From Ceratothoa steindachneri (taxonomy: Eukaryota; Arthropoda; Malacostraca; Isopoda; Cymothoidae), in the NCBI GenBank assembly GCA_963969495.1, contig OZ018321.1:72418786-72482785 (forward strand): a DNA stretch of 64,000 nucleotides, in the 5' to 3' direction. Every line of letters begins with the position of its first letter. Positions within the stretch are counted from its first letter, which is position 1. The translations under genes were made by a program, and so were the position numbers. The notes beneath the pieces are model-generated. The model searched no databases. It was not told the origin of the DNA and worked only from the letters and a program-made list of their open reading frames with translations. Positions 12,880-22,960 of this stretch are shown here, one piece after another.

Positions 12880-12955
12880 AACTTTGAGAGTTTCGATCGC
12901 GGGATTTCGCATCCAAATGCCAGCACTCTAGCTATCACGCTATGTCGAGTCCTTT
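12880..12955 (-). repeat. tRNA-derived SINE-like head
   Basis: On the minus strand a box-A-like segment (TGATAGCTAGAGTGCTGGC) is followed about 20 bp later by GATCGAAACTC, which fits the box B consensus GWTCRANNC. This is the internal RNA polymerase III promoter arrangement of tRNA-derived SINEs. It does not fold as a proper tRNA. I see no defined tail or target duplication. Confidence 0.5.
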
Positions 12956-13635
12956 CTGAGTTGGTAATTTAATGGGTTATTTATATTCTTGCTTTGGAAG
13001 GAATTTTCTCTGATACATCTTCGCACCCCTACATGCCAACCATTCAAATGCAGCGGGAGTCCTTCGCGTTAAATTCGATCGACGTTATAATAATGCGCAT
13101 AAACAAAAGCATTCTTTATATTCAGGTTTAACTGCAATACAACTGCCTGGAATGAGGTATTTACAGTAAGTAGAAGCTTGAGGACGTTATGCCGGGTGTA
13201 GAGGAATTATAAGATAAAGATATACGGAGGGCCAGGCGGAAATATACGTTAAAGTCACCCTTTGGAGAAAGCGAGAGAATCAAGCCACATGAGGAGAGGC
13301 GTGGGAACGTCAGCCGGCTGACTAACAGTCAAACGGCCTAGCCTTTTGATCTCCCCGCCGCATAGGTAGTCGGGAGCGAGCTGCTGTGCTAAGATGACCA
13401 CTGAAGGCCATTACGCAGCTCTCAAAAAATCCGATTACCTACGAGGCCCAGAAGCCTGTGGTTAAAGAGCACCCAAAAGCTGTGCGTGATCAAAAAGAAC
13501 ACCAAGGATTATGACGGTCATCGGTGCCTCTAGTTAAGAATCAGACCTGGGTTCCGTGGTGCCACTCCTCTCCTCACTCCTCGCACTCCCCTCAGTGGCC
13601 TCACCCCTTCCCCCTTAGATAGGGGGTCGCCAGTC

Positions 13636-13645
13636 TATAAATAGG
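13636..13645 (+). promoter_or_regulatory. LTR TATA box
   Basis: TATAAATAGG within the solo LTR, at the expected U3/R boundary position about 450 bp from the LTR start. It would have driven the retroelement transcript. Confidence 0.55.
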
Positions 13646-13666
13646 CCCCATAAGGAAAGAAAAACG

Positions 13667-14066
13667 ATTATTATTCGGTGAGAGACGATAGAGGACGAGA
13701 TCGAGGAGATCGGTCCTTCACTAACTTTCGAAATAACTTCGAAAACGTCACGTTTTCGTATCGGTGCCATACCGAAGTGTCCTTCACAGGCTTAGTAAGA
13801 AGCCTGGCTAGATTATCATTCCTAGTGCCAAAACAGGAATTTCGAAAGTAAGAGAAAGGATTATTATTAGTCTACGAGATACGACAGAGGATTAGATCAG
13901 GGTAGTCAGCGCCTCACCCAGTTCAGAGACATCGACTTCTACAACCTAGAAGTTCGTTGCCTTTTCTCATCGGTGCCATGCCGAGCTATCCTTTACAGAC
14001 TTAGAAGAAGTCTGACTGGATCACCATTCCTAGTGCCAAACAGGAAGTTCGAGAGCAAGAGAAAAG
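13667..14066 (+). repeat. Tandem duplication inside the LTR, 2 x ~200 bp
   Basis: Two adjacent units share, in order, ATTATTATT, a GA-rich AGATACGA/AGACGATAGAGGA segment, CATCGGTGCCAT-CCGA, CCTTTACAGACTTAG, and CATTCCTAGTGCCAAA-CAGGAA. The second unit starts at 13860. Divergence is roughly 20-25%, so the duplication is old. It lies downstream of the TATA box, in the presumed R/U5 part. Confidence 0.8.
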
Positions 14067-14212
14067 AAAACCCGCTCACCCTCGAGTGACTCTCACAGCG
14101 CAATCTCCGTAAGAGTGAGAGGAGAAGAACTAATCCCCACCGAAGTTCTATTTTTAAAGTACTTTAGAAATCACCTTGTATACCCAAACCCAGTTGGGCA
14201 CCCGGCGTAACA

Positions 14213-15495
14213 GACGAGGATTCTAAAAGACTTCAAGAGCTACCCATAAGGGTACGCCTTGAGCTAGAGACCACAACACCTCTCTCCGTCTTTTAAACGT
14301 AACAGGAGGCAAAGTTGCAAGAAGAATTTGAAACCCCCCCTCCACACTGTATCTCGTGAAAGAAAAAACTCCAGCCGCTGCCGCTGCCGCAGAAGCGTAG
14401 AAAAATCCAATATAGCAACATCCGTCAACCCCTGATCTTTTCATGGTCATGTAAGTCTGAAAGACTATTTATATTTGTATTGATTTAGTAGGAGTTTAAT
14501 ACTGTACTCAAATTAACTGAAGTAGAGTCAATTTTTAGTGAACCCCGTTATATTTACAGTTAGAAGAGTGAAACTTTAATTAGAGTTTAATGCTAATATA
14601 AAAGGGTCACCATAAAATAACGAATCGGCAATTGGTTTGTTTACTTTGAGCCTATTTCGAGTTGGGCATGATTAGCTTCTGAAATAAGCCCGGTTTCGAG
14701 CACTGTTATCCCCGTTAAACTTATTATGTGATTTAAATATTTTATTTTGGTTGTTAATTGATAAATTAAAAAGATATACATATTTTTGGTAAAATTCATG
14801 GTGTTTCCTTGAATTTCTACGTGTTTGACTGGCTCTTTCCTTAAAACGGATTAAACGCTGTGACACTCTCAATAACACAGGAAGTAAAAGTCCATTCAGC
14901 CAATATAGAAGTATTGTTGTCTTTCATAAGTAATAGGGTCAGACTCGCGCTCTAAATAGGAGGAAACTCAACAACAACAATACCACGACACCGGGTGTAA
15001 ATCGCGTATCTATATTCCTTACCATCATCACGTGGATTGTGAGGTGGCAAAACCCTTTCACCTTGGGAATGTGGGTGTGTCACGAAACCAGCATTTTCAC
15101 CTATAGTATGATAGCTAACGGAGAAAAGAAGGAGACGAACTTCTTCAGCCTCTCCTCCAGTTGGCCTCTAGTCCACGAAACATCCATTGAAAGAATATGC
15201 CCAATGGTCATACCTTGCAATTAATACGGGGGCCCTCTTCAAAGCGTTGACCGTCAAAGAAGTTGCCGTAGACTTCCTGGAAGTAGAAATATGGAAGCAG
15301 CTGGCCGTCTAAGACGATGTTGCCTCCGAGGAATTATTGGGTTAGGTTGGTATCGCCATACTTGTCATTTCTACCTTTTGCCTAGGAATCTTTTGCCCGC
15401 GGGGTGGCTTCTGAGGAGGGGGCCCTTATTTGGAAAGTCACACGCTTCAAACTCACTCATTCCAGCCTTGGGCATGGGTTTGGGAGCCGAGGCTC
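14213..15495. other. No recognisable gene
   Basis: Only short frames without known motifs. A local CCGCTGCCGCTGCCGC run near 14.38 kb gives an Ala tract on the minus strand. From about 15.0 to 15.5 kb composition is more balanced, but nothing matches the LINE that begins just downstream. Confidence 0.4.
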
Positions 15496-15935
15496 TCTTA
15501 GTGACTTTCAAAAGACCTTCAATAAAGTTCCCCACAAACCTTTACTAACTAAATTAAAAGGGCATGGAGTTCAAGGCGCCATGGCGAGGTAGATAGAAAA
15601 CTGGCTGAGTAATCGTAGGCAACGCGTAGTTATAAATGGAAAATTTTCTAGCTAGACAGACATCACTAGCTGGGTACCTCAGGGATCTGTTCTGGAACCT
15701 GTTCTATTTCTAGTATACATTAACAACTTAGACGAAGGCTTTTCAGGCATAATATTAAAGTTTGCTGATGACACGAAAATTGCGAATTCAGTACTTACTA
15801 ACGCACAGATTAATGGAATAAAAATAATCTCGACAAATTGTTGAACTGGGCGCAACGTGGATAATGCCTTTTAATGCGACTAAATGTAAAGTGCTCCATA
15901 TCGGATATTGTAACGGCAAATTTCACTTTTTGGTA
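15496..15935 (+). pseudogene. CR1/jockey-like LINE reverse transcriptase, 5' part
   Basis: A degenerate reverse transcriptase core is readable across frames: SLSDFQKTFNKVPH (the DFQKAFDKVPH block), IENWLSNRRQRVVING, then frameshifted VPQGS and LIYINDL equivalents. Next comes KFADDTKIANSVL with the catalytic ADD motif, and finally LLDWAQ plus MPFNATKCKVLHIG. This block order is diagnostic of CR1/jockey-type non-LTR retrotransposons. The copy is 5'-truncated (no endonuclease and no upstream fingers) and carries several stops. Its continuation lies about 6.4 kb downstream (22296-22960), because a DNA element inserted after the NGKFHF codons. Confidence 0.9.
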
Positions 15936-15940
15936 TCACC
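15932..15940 (+). other. Left 9-bp target-site duplication candidate
   Basis: GGTATCACC here and GGTAATACC at 22296-22304 (7 of 9 identical) flank the long-TIR element. The surrounding LINE sequence resumes directly beyond the right copy. Confidence 0.5.
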
Positions 15941-16545
15941 TAGAGGACTGAACGATAGTTATATTTTTTTAATAGATATATGTATGTAGATTATACTTTC
16001 GTATGATAACCTTTCGAGATGCCCAGCTAAATCTTAGTTATCAGGTCATGAATTTAACCACCCCCTACGAAAAATTGCATGTTAGACGCAGGTACATTTT
16101 CTAGTTTGCGCTCAAAGTTAGAACTTTTCTCAATGTTGAATGATATTGTGTTTGATATCATCTTAAAGCAGACCTTTTAAGATTTTATTTAAACTCAATT
16201 GTGAATATTTATGCCAAATATGGAAGTCACTATAGTCTTCAAACCAACAAAAGTGTACATTTTTTCACAATTTACGCCGAAACTATGCTCTTTCTTTCAG
16301 ACCTATGGCATCTAGCAACACTACAGACCCAAAACATAAGTATTAAAATATTCAGCTGTTTGTAAGCTTTCAGAAAATGTATAACATACCCATATAATTT
16401 TATCGTAAAAATTCAATATATAGGCTATGGAGCCGATGGCCATCTTTGCCAATTTTCAACTTTTGATCTTGATGACCCAAATGGTCATGTAATACCTATT
16501 TTTATAGGTTTACTATGGTGGGACGTCCATTTCCCAAGTTATTTT
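15941..16545 (+). repeat. Left terminal inverted repeat
   Basis: Pairs with the right arm, which is split into 21768-22295 and about 18470-18530 by the hAT insertion. Matching landmarks include CTAAATCTTAGTTATCAG, CCAACAAAAGTGTACATTTT, CATCTTTGCCAATTTTCAAC and TTTTGATCTTGA. Arm divergence looks like 15-25%, so the insertion is old. Confidence 0.85.
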
Positions 16546-16926
16546 TGAGATACCAGATCAAAGTGAAGGTCAACTTAAGGTCAAAGATGAAATTTGGAAT
16601 TAGACTTGCTCCAGTTAGAAGAAACCCCAGTCTACTACAGCAGGAAGCAGCAGAACTGCCAGGTATATATCACTCCACCGCTGCTGTTCTACAAACAAAC
16701 ATCACAAACAAAAATAAATAATTCAAGGTTGGTTTTACTTCTAAGATTATTTGATCAACACACACATTTACCTCAATTGTCTAGCGTTATATTTAATTTT
16801 CTTTGGATGAAGTACGGTGGGAGCGGTTACGGCTGTTTTTAGTGGCCTTCTAGCTAGCAGGAACCAATCACTAGCCTAGCAAGCACCAGTGAACTCTTTA
16901 AACTTTCAAAACTCCTCCCAAATACG

Positions 16927-17097
16927 CTAGAAACTTACTTTTTGACATTCTCAGCTAATCATGTTCTACAATACCTTAGTTTTGTTAAAACTGGAAGTAG
17001 AATTTCGTAATATTTATAACTTCCAGTTTTAGCAAAACTAATTTTGTAGTGTTCTAGAGCATGATTAGCTGTGAGTGTCAAAACAAAAAGTGTCTAG
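16927..17097. repeat. Internal hairpin with ~72-79-bp arms
   Basis: CTAGAAACTTACTTTTTGAC and following bases pair with the reverse complement ending GTCAAAACAAAAAGTGTCTAG. The inner ends are AAAACTGGAAGT and ACTTCCAGTTTT, across a loop of about 20 nt. The arms are roughly 85% complementary. The hairpin sits close to the left TIR and may be a small inserted foldback/MITE-like unit. Confidence 0.85.
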
Positions 17098-17282
17098 TCC
17101 ATTCCTGTAAGGAGTTATGAATGTTTAAAGAATTAGCTAAATCGATAACAGCCTCAAGTAAAATCACAGTAATGACTTATTTTTTTAGCATGCTCAGAAA
17201 ATTCCGAGGGATTATTTGAAATATACTTGTATCAAGACCAGCGAGGTCTTTTAATATAATTTATAATTATATTATATAGAGT

Positions 17283-17352
17283 GTTTTGCTTGATGGAGAT
17301 GCTTATATAGAAAGGTTATGTTTACAGATACCTTCTACATCCATACCCAGCA
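17283..17352 (+). repeat. Direct repeat copy 1
   Basis: Shares TTATGTTTACAGAT and CACATCCATACCCAGCAAC (here CTACATCC...) with copy 2 at about 17633-17700, period about 345 bp. Origin unknown. Confidence 0.65.
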
Positions 17353-17632
17353 ACATTTGCCTAGGATAGCATATTCTGGAATCAGAGTGGTAATTATGTC
17401 CTAGATGTATTTGCATTGTACACAGTCTTATGGCTAAGAATGTTTTAGTGGCTAGCGAACAGGAACCAATTCCTTGTATATACATAGCTGGTAACCACAA
17501 CAGCTGGTTGAAACGTGTTGAAAACTGTTTCCACTGATAAATAGCAGATTAGTTAAATTATAAATGATGTCCTATGTCCAAAAGTTCAAAGCACCTCTTA
17601 CAACTATTTATAATTGAGGAACAGGGCATGTT

Positions 17633-17700
17633 GTTTGATGCTGATGCCTATATAGGTTGGTTATGTTTACAGATGCTGTCCACATCCATACCCAGCAACC
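17633..17700 (+). repeat. Direct repeat copy 2
   Basis: Second copy of the ~70-bp unit. It is preceded in both places by TATTTATAATT/TTATAATTATA-type sequence, so the duplicated unit may be longer than the conserved core. Confidence 0.65.
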
Positions 17701-18530
17701 AAAAGGGGAGAAGGTGAGTCCTAGCAGTTGCCACCCTGTAGAGACAGCCTCTTTATGCATGCACAATGAGCCAACTCCCAAGCAGCAATCTGAAAGTGCT
17801 CTCTGCAGGCTAACCCAGTGTACTTTCCACTGTGAAAGTACTGACATGCAAGTGTGTTTGTTCATGCACGTTGTCAAGCTGCACATTCCTGTCAAATTGT
17901 CTGACATGTGCAGGTTACAGGCCTGTAGTAACCGGAAACAACAGGATGATCCAGAACCTCATTTTGATGCAGGTGAGTCTGACGACGAGAATGACACAGT
18001 GTGTTGATTCTGGACTTTGGGATATAGATATAGCATTATAGTTTTGCACACTCGATTCTGGGGTGATAAACAAATCCAAAAAGCTAAGCAAACACATACC
18101 ATATCCATATAGAATCACAAACAGCACTCTATGTGAGATAACCAAAAGTATTATCTGGATGTTAGTATTGTTCAAAAGATTAAAATAATACTTTTAAAAT
18201 TATATTTAAGTTGTTTCCTATTTCACTGTAGTATTCTTAATTTATTACCTTTAATGTACATTGTGTATTTAAAAAAATGTAGCCGATAGCGATAACTGTG
18301 TGACCTAACCAGGTAAGTCTAGTTTCTTTGCTGTAAAAAGGGACTTGTACTAACTTAAGGCTCACAGTCACTACTCACAATGACATAATACATATTATAC
18401 ATTTTATGAAACCTTAGTCATTTAAGTATTGTAGTACTGATTTTTGCATCTCTGTTGTTCTGATTTAAAATTAACTTTGAAAATGGATTTCCTACCTCTG
18501 TAGAGCTATTAAAAGAGCTATTACTTGACC

Positions 18531-18538
18531 ATCTAAAT
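18531..18538 (+). other. hAT target-site duplication, left copy
   Basis: ATCTAAAT here and ATCTAGAT at 21760-21767 (7 of 8 identical) flank the hAT element; 8 bp is the hAT target-duplication length. Confidence 0.85.
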
Positions 18539-21500
18539 CAAGGGCCGCCAAACCTTTTTCACAGTGGGCGAGATAACTAAGAGAATGGCGAGCATAGGCA
18601 GCATAACCATTTTGTCCAATAAAATATAGTGAATACACTAAAAATAAAGACATCCAACATATTTATTTACCAATGCACAAAAAGTAAAGACAAAAAAAAT
18701 AATTAATTACCAAAAAGTTATCAAAAAAGTCGTTGTTAGCAATAAGATAGTATCATCACACCCAGTACGCACATATCCGAGTCTCACAAACTAAGCAGCA
18801 AAAAGGGTTAGTGAGATTTGTGAAACTGACGTTAAATTTTAAGATATCATCAATATTTGCTCTATAATTGCTGTATACATTAAAGAAAATTGCTTTCACT
18901 TGTTAATCTGTCAACTTCGTCGATGTGCTGACTTCACATACTTCATTTTTCAAAAAGTTTGCTCACAGACATAAGTTGTTACAAACATTGCTGCCATACA
19001 GGAGACAAATCTCTTCAACTATGAAAACTCATCATCAGGTAAGCAGCGATAAAATTCAACAAGTTTTCCTTCTCTTTGTTTCTCTCTAAACAAGTCATTT
19101 GCTTGCCAATCGATGAGCTTCAACTGTAATTCGACTGGCACATCATCAAGGTTGCAATCAAACGGATTCTGGAAAAGTAGAATGTCACTCTCAATTATTT
19201 CAAGATGTCAAAATCTCGCCAAAATAATGCTTATTTAAATCATGAATAATCTTCTTTGGAAACTCGAGGTTGACATCTTCTGCGATTCCAGCGCGAAACT
19301 CTTTGAAACACTGAAAATGAGAGAAGTTTCCTCGTTACAGTTGTGCTTCAAACAATGATAGCTTTCTCTGAAATCCTTTGATAATTCTGTAGTAATCATA
19401 GGTAAGATTCTCCTTTCAGTCAAATTTCGAGTTAATTCATTCATGTGGGATGTGATGTCAACTTTGATAGACAGTTAGGATCTGACAGAAGTCGATCAGC
19501 TCTATCCTTTTGGTGAGAAAAATATCTATTTCCCTTCGGAGCTTATAAAACGAAACATGACTTTACTGCAGCTTACCCACCTCACTGCCTGGTGATAAGG
19601 CAAGTGACATAATTCAGAATTAATTTATTGAAGAAAATCTTAGAACTGCCGGTGATAAAGTGCATAACCCCAAATGAAGTTCACTGCAGAAACGACTGGT
19701 TTCAGTATGCAAGAAATATCTAAGTCTTTCCAACAAACTGTTTGCTGATGTATAATATAGTGTATAAACAGAGCAACTGGGAGTTGTAAATCTTCCAACT
19801 TAGTCTGAATCTGCCCCACCAGACCCCTCCTCACACCAGCCTTGTTTTTTCCTCCATCAACTGTAATACATCGGAGCTGATTCCACTGAAGGTTACACTC
19901 TTGCAAAGTTTTCTCCACTTCCATGAAAATATCTCTGGCAGTTGTTGTTTCGTGCATGCTACAAACAGATGCCAACTCTTCGGTGATCTGAAAGTCCAAA
20001 TTAACATCACGAATGAACACGAGAAGTTGCGACGTACTCTAGAGATTAATAGACTCATCCAGTGCCAGAGAATACCACAAAAATTTCCTAGCTTTCTCGC
20101 GAATTTGTCGCACTATGTTCTCTCCAAGTTCTTCTGTTTCCGCATAACAGAATTTGATGAAAGGATGATACTTACAAACAAATTGGCTTTCTCAGGACAC
20201 AAGTCTTTTGCTGCTTCCATCATACACTCTTTGATGAGGTCGCTGTCAGTGAAAGGTTTTCCTCGCTCTACCATCTTTATGCACTAATTTGTAACATGTT
20301 AGAGTAACAGATTCATTTTCAGCGAACACTTCTGTGAAGACAGACTTTTAAGATTCCAAAATACGTTTCATGAACTAAAATTTCTCAGAACGCACCTTTC
20401 CAGAAAACTTCGAATATGATGACATATGTTTTGTTTCATAGTAACGCCGAAGATTGTACTCCTTCAAAACGGCCACACTTTCGTTTCATACTAAGCAACT
20501 AACCTTCTGGTTGTTTGTTTACACAAAGAAGTAATTTTCTCCCCATTCTTCATTGAAAAGGCCACACTCAGCATCCACTTTTATTTTTCTAGTAGCCATA
20601 ACGATGGGTAAATTTTCATATAAAATATTTTTATTTACAGTTTAAATAAAAATATTTTACTTGGCCTACTTATGTATGTTCTTACCTAGAAGGATTTTTA
20701 ACTATTACTTGTAGCCCAAATTTTTGGTAAAAATTAATGAAATTTTGTGAACTTATTATGTAAGAATGAATGATAATGCGTGCCAAATCTAAACTGATAA
20801 TAATGCAAGTTAACTTTATTAAAGTTCAAATTCTGAAACCTTTTTTACATCACCCGATAAATTTGACAAGTCAAAATTAAGTTTGAAATTGATCAAAATA
20901 TTTTAAATGTATGTTTTATCTTTCAAACCGTCAGTGTGAGCATTAAATTCTACTGGGTACAAAAAAGTTTGAGAATTACTGCCTTTTAAAAGAAATTTGA
21001 AACGTCAAGTAAGCAGGTGTAAAGAAATTTATATTTGCAAATTTAACCTCCCATACAACTCAAGACCAGTTGCCCTTTTAAGAAAATAAGCATCTAATAT
21101 TAAAACAACCCTTTAAAATAAAAAAAATAAATCATAATTAATAATAAAATAAAAAACAAACAAAAAGCATGCATGCAAGAGTACCTACACAACTTAAGAG
21201 AAAAATAATCATTGTCCGATATACCTATAAGTGTACAATATGAAAAATCAAAATCACCTTGAGGGACCTAAAGTTAATTAAATTTCAACACTGAATTGAT
21301 AATTTTCTTCACAAAAATTAATCACGATCTAAGTTTAATAGCACTGTATAAACAATCAAAAGGGTAAATAAAAATGTTAATTATTTCTCCTGACCTATAT
21401 AAGAATAACTCTCGTAATGGAAAGCAGTATTCTCAATTTTTCTACCAACCTGAGGGATGGAGGTGGGAGGTGGGGGAATAGGCTAAGTGATAAAGGAGTG

Positions 21501-21759
21501 GAGAGAGGGGAGGTAGGAGGTAGGGGAATAGGAGAAGAGAAGTAATAATACCTATAAGTGTTACCAATTTTACACATTGAATATTCAACCCAAAATATTT
21601 AGAAAAATAATATTTTTAGGCAAAGTTGCAAGTTGCAATGCACAAGTTATATTCACATACTTATATCTTAGCTCATTTGTGGCACAGTGTAGCAACGGGC
21701 CAGATCAACTGACCTCGCAGGACGGATCTGGACCTCGAGCCGTAGTTTGGAGACCCTTG
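18539..21759 (-). mobile_element. hAT transposon, GTF2IRD2/ZBED type, 3.2 kb
   Basis: The ends form a hAT-type terminal inverted repeat: CAAGGGCCGCCAAAC on the left and, reverse-complemented, CAAGGGTCTCCAAAC on the right (13 of 15 identical). The flanking octamers match at 7 of 8 positions. The body carries a decayed transposase on the minus strand. It is inserted in the right inverted repeat of the long-TIR element: sequence on either side rejoins to align with the left inverted repeat. Confidence 0.9.
18758..20599 (-). pseudogene. hAT transposase (GTF2IRD2/ZBED-like), broken
   Basis: It starts MATRKIKVDAECGLF, the conserved N-terminus of GTF2IRD2-like/ZBED hAT proteins, followed by a degraded BED-type zinc-finger region. 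The best-preserved block (19640-20020) reads IRDVNLDFQITEELASVCSM, then ARDIFMEVEKTL, QLRCITVDGGKNKAGV with the catalytic-domain DGGKN motif, and FIHYIIHQQTVC. Further on come FDCNLDDVPVELQLKLIDWQ, FYRCLPDDEF and TTYVCEQTFxKMKYVKSAHR, the C-terminal hAT dimerisation region. At least half a dozen stops and frameshifts interrupt the roughly 600-codon gene. Related genes were domesticated in vertebrates, but this copy is dead. Confidence 0.9.
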
Positions 21760-21767
21760 ATCTAGAT

Positions 21768-22295
21768 CGTCAAGATCAAAAGTTGAAAATTGGCAAAGAT
21801 GGCCACCACCGCCCTAGACTATATATTGAATTCTTACAATAAAATATATGGGTATATTATAGATTTTCTGAAAGCTTACAGTCAGATGAGTATTTTAGTG
21901 CTGGTGTTTTGTTCCTTTAGTGTCGTAAATACCACAGAGCTAAAAGTAATCTCAGTTTATGCGTAAATTGTGAAAAAATGTATACGTTTGTTGGTTTGAG
22001 GAGCTGTAGTGACCTCCATATTTGACAGAAAGATTTGTAATTAAGTTTAAATGAAAGACTAAATGGTCTGCTTTAAAATAATACCAAATACAGTATTATT
22101 TAACATTGAAAAAGTCCAAACTATGAGCGTAAACTAGGTAATGCGCCTGCGTCTAACATGTGTTTCATTAGGAGGTGGTTAACTTTATGAGCTGATAACC
22201 AAGATTTAGCTGGAAACCGGGAAAGGTTACCATACAAAGGTATGATCTACATACATATATCTATTTAAAAAATATAACTAGACTTCCTCCCTTTG
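21768..22295 (-). repeat. Right terminal inverted repeat (outer part)
   Basis: Reverse complement of the left TIR. The inner end of this arm was separated by the hAT insertion and continues at about 18530 down to 18470, where GGTCAAGTAATAGCTC still aligns with GGTCATGTAATACCTA of the left arm. Confidence 0.85.
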
Positions 22296-22960
22296 GGTAA
22301 TACCGAAATCAGGTCTGGCCCATGGACTAAAACTGGTACTCAACTCTTAAGCGTAGACAGAAAGATGGACCTAGGAGTAACAATATGGAGCGACCTAAAA
22401 CCTAATCAGTAATGTTCAGAATTCCTTAGGAAAGCAAATTAATTAATTGGATTCATTGGTAGAGCGTTCAAGTATAGGTCCAAAATACAATCCTTACTCG
22501 CTATAATTTCTTTGTCCGTTCCATTATGGAATACTGCGTTCAAGCCTGGTACCCGTACTACCAGAAAGACATAGCAAAATTTGAATGAGTCCAAAGAAGG
22601 CTTACTAAAATGATACCAAGTTTAAAGAAAAAAACATACGAAGAGCGACTTAGAAAACTAAATCTATTTCCGTTAACTCAGCGTAGATTAAGAGGACCCC
22701 TAATTCAGGCCTTTAAAATTATCAATGGCATAGACAATATGGATTGCAATAAATATTTTACTATCGACCATTCAAATTACACGAGAGGAAACGGTCGTAA
22801 AATTATAGCTAAACATTTTAACTCGAACGAATCTAAGAATTTCCTTTTTAACCGAATCGTCAACTTATGGAATGGGCTTCTTTGTAAAGAAATAAACTTC
22901 AACACCGTAGATACATTCATATGTCGTATAGATAAATATTTTGAAGATAATCCCTGACTA
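22296..22960 (+). pseudogene. CR1/jockey-like LINE reverse transcriptase, 3' part
   Basis: Continuation of the LINE interrupted at 15.94 kb. LLSVDRKMDLGVTI-SDLKP is the conserved DLGV block after the catalytic core. It is followed by frameshifted FLRKAN-IGFIGRAFKYRSK, then a 115-codon open frame (22610-22957). That frame contains MIPSLKKKTYEERLRKLNLFPL, RRLRGPLIQAFKIINGID, NYTRGNGRKI, and FFNRIVNLWN-type residues to a natural stop after YFEDNP. This is the usual thumb/C-terminal domain of CR1/jockey-like polymerases. The last ~115 codons remain open, in contrast to the broken core. Confidence 0.9.

Larger units (their letters stand above)
13185..14212 (+). mobile_element. Solo LTR (~1.03 kb)
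   Basis: The unit starts (c)GTTATGCCGGGTG and ends CACCCGGCGTAACA, so its ends form the short inverted repeat typical of LTRs (TGTTACGCCGGGTG...). The first T is mutated to C. Flanking pentamers gagga and gacga match at 4 of 5 positions, consistent with a 5-bp target duplication. A TATA box (TATAAATAGG) lies at 13636-13645, followed by a purine-rich leader, which orients the LTR on the plus strand. No internal retroviral region or second LTR adjoins it, so it is a solo LTR left by recombination. Gypsy or BEL/Pao origin cannot be decided from the LTR alone. Confidence 0.75.
16546..18469. other. Interior of the long-TIR element, no recognised gene
   Basis: Short frames only. The plus-strand frame at 17657-18007 encodes a Cys/His-rich stretch ending in an acidic tail (DDPEPHFDAGESDDENDT), without a family I can name. 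The interior also holds an internal hairpin and a pair of direct repeats, listed separately. Confidence 0.5.
15941..22295. mobile_element. DNA transposon with ~0.6-kb terminal inverted repeats
   Basis: A 6.36-kb insertion splits the LINE reading. Its two ends are inverted repeats: TAGTTATATTTTTTTAATAG followed by ATATATGTATGTAGAT on the left matches the reverse complement of the right end almost base for base for over 500 bp. Removing the nested hAT (3.2 kb) leaves an element of about 3.1 kb. The long TIRs and a candidate 9-bp target duplication resemble Mutator-like elements or foldback elements. I recognise no transposase in the interior (16.55-18.47 kb), so it may be non-autonomous. Superfamily assignment is inference. 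Confidence 0.8.

Noticed and set aside
18539..20985. hAT right end at about 20985 (reverse complement CAGTAATTCTCAAACTT)
   Set aside because: It looks hAT-like, but no matching 8-bp duplication exists there, whereas 21759 gives CAAGGGTCTCCAAAC matching the left end plus ATCTAGAT.
21465..21545. G-rich stretch as a G-quadruplex
   Set aside because: Only two or three runs of three or more G occur close together; mostly GG runs, so a stable structure is doubtful.
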